Shown: one piece after another, positions 60,947-64,000 of the stretch
How positions within the stretch are numbered: position 1 is the first letter of the stretch
Layout: every line of letters begins with the position of its first letter
Assembly (NCBI GenBank): GCA_016742095.1
Contig: JACVCJ010000018.1
Location: 1-64,000, forward strand
Direction of reading: 5' to 3'
DNA: 64,000 nt
DNA from: Bacteroidia bacterium
GTDB lineage: Bacteria; Bacteroidota; Bacteroidia; CAIKAF01
Translations under genes and position numbers: made by a program
The notes under the pieces: generated by a model
Database searches by the model: none
What the model saw: the letters and a program-made list of their open reading frames with translations, nothing else
Told to the model about the DNA's origin: nothing

Positions 60947-61510
60947 ATGGCAAAAAAGGTATATAAAAAAACGGATTTCCCCGTGTGGGAGGTCCGGCGT
61001 TTCCTGGAACCGGGGCCTGTTGTCCTCGTAAGCTCGTCCTGGAAGGGAAAGTACAATATCATGAGCATGGGCTGGCATACGGTCCTTGAGTTTTCCCCTT
61101 CGCTCATCGGTTGTATGATCACCTCGGCCAATCACAGCTTCGGGATGATCGAAAAAAGCGGGGAATGCGTGATCAATATACCCACTACCGAACTCATGGA
61201 CGAAGTGATCGGCATTGGCAACTGCAGCGGAAAAGACACGGATAAGTTCGAAACCTTCGGGCTCCGTCCGCAAAAGGCCTCTGTGGTAAGTGCCCCGCTC
61301 ATTGCCGAATGTTATGCCTCGTTTGAATGCAAACTGGTGGAAAAGCGCCTGCTGAAGGCCTACAACTTCTTTATTTTCGAAGTGGTAAAAGCCCATGCGG
61401 CCAAACGCCCGAAATATCCCGAAACGATGCATTACCGCGGGGACGGCGTGTTTATGATCTCCGGCAAAAATGTATCGCGCCGCAGTAAATTCCGGCCGGA
61501 AAAGCTTTAA
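60947..61510 (+). CDS. Flavin-reductase-like (FMN-binding split-barrel) protein
   Basis: A 187 aa protein of the flavin reductase-like family: GPVVLVSSSWKGKYNIMSMGWHTVLEFSPSLIGCMI (22-58) and FGMIEKSGECVINIPTTELM (64-83), with a NxxSMGW-type FMN loop. Whether it reduces free flavin or uses bound FMN as a reductase is not decided by the sequence. It probably shares the SDR transcript. A strong terminator follows. Confidence 0.88.
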   Translation: MAKKVYKKTDFPVWEVRRFLEPGPVVLVSSSWKGKYNIMSMGWHTVLEFSPSLIGCMITSANHSFGMIEKSGECVINIPTTELMDEVIGIGNCSGKDTDKFETFGLRPQKASVVSAPLIAECYASFECKLVEKRLLKAYNFFIFEVVKAHAAKRPKYPETMHYRGDGVFMISGKNVSRRSKFRPEKL

Positions 61511-61527
61511 AAAACGTATATTCATAA

Positions 61528-61556
61528 AAAAGCCGGGATAGTTCGTCCCGGCTTTT
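61528..61556. terminator. Bidirectional terminator after the flavin reductase
   Basis: Stem AAAAGCCGGGA (61528-61538) and TCCCGGCTTTT (61546-61556) with a seven-base loop; T-runs occur on both strands, serving the flavin reductase gene and possibly the convergent WD40/TPR gene. Confidence 0.8.
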
Positions 61557-61647
61557 CGTTAAGTGCTTTTTCAAGAAACCTGATGAAAGCGCCGAAACGT
61601 ATACGCAGTTTTTGCAGGTAGTGTGTTCCTTTCATCCGGTCTGTATT

Positions 61648-63699
61648 TTATTCTATGCCTCTCAGTTCTTCGGCGCGCTTCAGGATGCGGGGCAGCAGGG
61701 CTTCGTATTCCTGCAGGTCCGTACCGGCAAAAAGCTCTGCATCGGCCTGGTAATCGGAAATGAACAACTGCTCACTGCGGGCGCCCGTAAGGGTATATAC
61801 ATAAAGTTCCAGCGCCTTGTCGCGCTCGCCCATCATGAAGTGTGCATGCGCCTTATTGAAGGGACAACTGTACTCATCACCTTCTTCCATACCCCGGCCG
61901 GAATAATAGGCGGCTTCTTCGGGGCGACCGAACTTAATGAGGTAATAGCCCAGGTTCACGTACGAAATTGTATACGAAGGTGCGGTTTCGATCGCTTTTG
62001 CATAACAGGCCATACCTTCTTCGACCTCGTTGCGGCGGAAGTGCATTTTACCCAGCTCCGACCAGGCCGCGCCAAACTCCGGGTCCAGGTCACGTGCGTA
62101 CGTAAAGCTCTCTTCGGCAGCCTCCATCTGGCCGGAATCGCGCTGCAGCACACCCTTGTTAAACCATATCTTGCTGTTTTCCGGGTACATTACCGTAAGC
62201 ACTTCGTAGCACTTCAGGGCCATATCGTGTCGGCCTGCGCGTGTATATTCGGTACTGAGCCGGTCCCAGGCGGCTCCGTCCGCAGGGTTTTCATACAGCT
62301 CTCCGATCAGTTGGTTCAACGCATCTCTGCCTGGGAGGGTTTCGAGTACGCCAAGCTCTATAAGGGGCAGGGCCTCTTCGTTCCAGTCTTCGTCTTCCCC
62401 TTCTTCTCCGGCTGCGCTGCCGGTCTCCCAGATACGTATGCAGCCGCCATAGCCGGTATTACCGTCCACATGCTGTATGGCAAAATACATTCCGTCGGGC
62501 GACCAGAGCGCGGGGCCCATAAAACTGCCGTCGGGCGGGCCCGTGCGGAATACTTCGCGGCCGCTTTCCCATTCGTAAATGCGCAGGGGCCCGTTCATAA
62601 CGCAAACCGCCAGCAGCTTTGCCTGCGGATGAAAGGCCAGATCGGAGACACGGCTTCCTTCGGGTAATGTGAGCGTTTGCAGCAGCGTTGCCGTAGCCGC
62701 TTCGTATATATATACGTTATTGAAATCGCCGCCTGTGGCGAAATAGGTTTCATCCGGTGTAAAAGCCAGGGCTGCGGCATAACCCGGCAGTTCCAGGCGT
62801 TGTGTTTCACGGCCATCCGCGTCGGTAAAGGACAGGGTCTCTTCATCACCGAACACTGCAAAATAACGGCCCAGCGGAGATACATAACGCGCCGCGGACA
62901 AGGGCTTTTCGGCACTTTGTGTGCCGTTTTCCGTATTCCACACGTGTTGTATCTCTCCGTCGTAGCAGATCCAGGCGATGCCTTTACGATCGTCCCGGTT
63001 CAGGAAAGAGAGCATGCTTCTGCCCGGACTGCGCCAGCGTTCTTCCCAGCTGCCGGTTTCCAGGGCCAGCAGTTCGTTTTCCTGACTCAGCAGGAACAGA
63101 CGGCTTCCGTCGGCCGAAAACTGCATGGTACCCGGGGTCCCGGCTTCCTGCGGACCTTCGAAAGGCGCTAACTCCACAGGTTCTCCGCCGGGGAAAGGCA
63201 GCGCAGCGACAAAATTGCGGTCGATGCGCAGTGCACGGGTCTGGTAGGCCGTGGTGCCCCAGGACATGCCTTCGTACAGGTGCTCTATATACCGTTCATC
63301 GCTCACGTACACGTCAAATTCGGCCTGAACGAGTTTATCCTCGTCCTGCCAGCGGCCGTCGCGTTCGTAATAGAAATCGTTCATGCCCGCATACGTTCCC
63401 AGCGGAAAATTACGGGTCTGCAACAGCTCCACACCATCGATAAAACGCCAAGTATTGGCATCTACCCAGTTCTCGTCCAGGATATCGTCCACATCGATCG
63501 CATCGCCGATGGGCCCTCCCCTGCCAAAACGGGTATCGCCCTTATCCCACAGCACTCTCAGGAAAAAGCTGTGATCTTCGGGGATGGGTTCATGACTTTC
63601 ATACGCTGCATCGTAATACACAACAAATACTTTCAGACGCACGCGGCGCTCTTCGGGACTTGTTTCCAGTACCCGTATTCCATATAGATCCGTAGACAT
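61648..63699 (-). CDS. WD40- and TPR-repeat protein
   Basis: A 683 aa cytoplasmic protein. The N-terminal part (about 1-170) is acidic and unrecognised; the middle has WD40-like blades (FSADGSRLFLLSQENELLALETGSWEERWRS, LAFTPDETYFATGGDFNNVYIYEAATATLLQTL, LAFHPQAKLLAVCVMNGPLRIYEWESG); the C-terminal part has TPRs (PENSKIWFNKGVLQRDSGQMEAAEESFTYARDLDPEFGAAWSELGKMHFRRNEVEEGMACYAKAIETAP). No enzymatic domain. Such scaffolds near ankyrin genes are often immunity-like partners of contact-dependent toxins, but no toxin is visible here. Confidence 0.8.
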   Translation of the reverse strand: MSTDLYGIRVLETSPEERRVRLKVFVVYYDAAYESHEPIPEDHSFFLRVLWDKGDTRFGRGGPIGDAIDVDDILDENWVDANTWRFIDGVELLQTRNFPLGTYAGMNDFYYERDGRWQDEDKLVQAEFDVYVSDERYIEHLYEGMSWGTTAYQTRALRIDRNFVAALPFPGGEPVELAPFEGPQEAGTPGTMQFSADGSRLFLLSQENELLALETGSWEERWRSPGRSMLSFLNRDDRKGIAWICYDGEIQHVWNTENGTQSAEKPLSAARYVSPLGRYFAVFGDEETLSFTDADGRETQRLELPGYAAALAFTPDETYFATGGDFNNVYIYEAATATLLQTLTLPEGSRVSDLAFHPQAKLLAVCVMNGPLRIYEWESGREVFRTGPPDGSFMGPALWSPDGMYFAIQHVDGNTGYGGCIRIWETGSAAGEEGEDEDWNEEALPLIELGVLETLPGRDALNQLIGELYENPADGAAWDRLSTEYTRAGRHDMALKCYEVLTVMYPENSKIWFNKGVLQRDSGQMEAAEESFTYARDLDPEFGAAWSELGKMHFRRNEVEEGMACYAKAIETAPSYTISYVNLGYYLIKFGRPEEAAYYSGRGMEEGDEYSCPFNKAHAHFMMGERDKALELYVYTLTGARSEQLFISDYQADAELFAGTDLQEYEALLPRILKRAEELRGIE

Positions 63700-63725
63700 A
63701 TTTTTTAGGTTTCAGAAGGTTATTT

Positions 63726-63926
63726 TTATTTTCTGCTATAGATCTGGCTGCAAAAAAGATGCCATTTCTTCATACAGCCATGGCTGGCGGCCAGCTGTAG
63801 CGGGTAAAACTGCCGGGTATCGGGGTTATCGGGACTGGCGCCGTGTTGCAACAACATGCGTGCCCTATCTTCCGGGCGGCCGTCCCCGGCAACCCTTACA
63901 ATGGCCTGAGTGAGATCGAGTGACAT
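63726..63926 (-). CDS. Short ankyrin-repeat protein, possibly truncated
   Basis: A 66 aa protein with one clear ankyrin unit (RARMLLQHGASPDNPDTRQFYPLQLAASHG). After LAASHG the reading frame gives CMKKWHLFCSQIYSRK, but the adjacent frame reads WLYEEMASFLQPDL, which fits the next ankyrin helix better. This suggests a frameshift near 63777, or merely a short protein. It lies 26 bp before the WD40/TPR gene on the same strand. Confidence 0.5.
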   Translation of the reverse strand: MSLDLTQAIVRVAGDGRPEDRARMLLQHGASPDNPDTRQFYPLQLAASHGCMKKWHLFCSQIYSRK

Positions 63927-63956
63927 GAGAAGGATATGATTTTGTGCGTTAAGGGA

Positions 63957-64000
63957 TCAGGAATTGTAATAACGGCTCATCCATGCGGCAAATTCCGCGG
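63957..64000 (-). CDS. C-terminal end of a gene running off the window
   Basis: On the minus strand one frame reads AEFAAWMSRYYNS followed by a TGA at 63957-63959. This looks like a natural protein end, but at 14 residues the family cannot be identified. The other two frames stop elsewhere, so the call is tentative. Confidence 0.35.
   Translation of the reverse strand, partial: AEFAAWMSRYYNS

Overview
The window is chromosomal DNA of a Bacteroidota bacterium, most likely of the Chitinophagaceae or a near relative (inference). Support: four secreted proteins end in type IX secretion (T9SS) sorting domains; there is a T9SS plug-domain protein, a SusC/RagA-style TonB receptor with a carboxypeptidase-regulatory-like domain, a complete Na+-NQR operon, a short (287 aa) primary sigma factor, and repeated promoter cores of the Bacteroidota type TTG-N~20-TAnnTTTG. 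Coding density is high and base composition looks even. I see no rRNA, CRISPR, transposase or prophage.

Layout. 0-3 kb: a minus-strand operon of three paralogous tail-collar (microcystin-dependent-protein) genes followed by a periplasmic-binding-protein-like protein that lacks a signal peptide. 3.2-10 kb: a long leader with two terminator-like hairpins before an EamA exporter, an NhaC-type antiporter, an odd tRNA-Cys, a beta-carbonic anhydrase, an LCIB-type carbonic-anhydrase-like protein, and a three-gene operon of unknown envelope proteins. 10-13.8 kb: esterase, penicillin-acylase-type hydrolase and small membrane protein, translationally coupled. 14-18.5 kb: PiT phosphate transporter behind a PhoP-box-like repeat, rpoD, mltG and a GH114-like lipoprotein. 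18.6-28.6 kb: TonB receptor, Gcr-type membrane protein, a tandem pair of T9SS cargo proteins, YvlD-like protein, amine oxidase. 28.6-32.1 kb: pruA, apaG, T9SS plug protein. 32.3-38.4 kb: nqrABCDEF. 38.5-45.3 kb: histidine kinase with LytTR regulator, lpdA, two T9SS cargo genes with strong promoters. 45.4-49 kb: minus operon PrsW-CorA-DUF1905/YdeI-glycosyltransferase-CrtO-like. 49-56.5 kb: ECF sigma with anti-sigma, a sphingosine-phosphate-lyase-like PLP enzyme, an M2 peptidase, a secreted protein and a DUF72 protein. 56.6-61.5 kb: a redox island (amber-interrupted mdaB, LysR, Atu4866-like protein, AraC regulator, lone AraC sensor fragment, SDR, flavin reductase). 61.6-64 kb: WD40/TPR protein, ankyrin fragment and a partial gene.

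The most notable structure is in the redox island. The promoter of the Atu4866-araC operon and that of the SDR gene carry the same arrangement: GTTTGA, then a second GTTTGA exactly 21 bp later, then a TAcnTTTG -7 element starting exactly 37 bp after the second repeat. This points to one AraC-type activator driving both units. Other items worth attention are the side-by-side beta-CA and LCIB-like genes, the tRNA-Cys with a bulged acceptor stem, the EamA leader, and the collar-trio operon. All functional calls come from reading the sequence and recalling family features; no database search was run.
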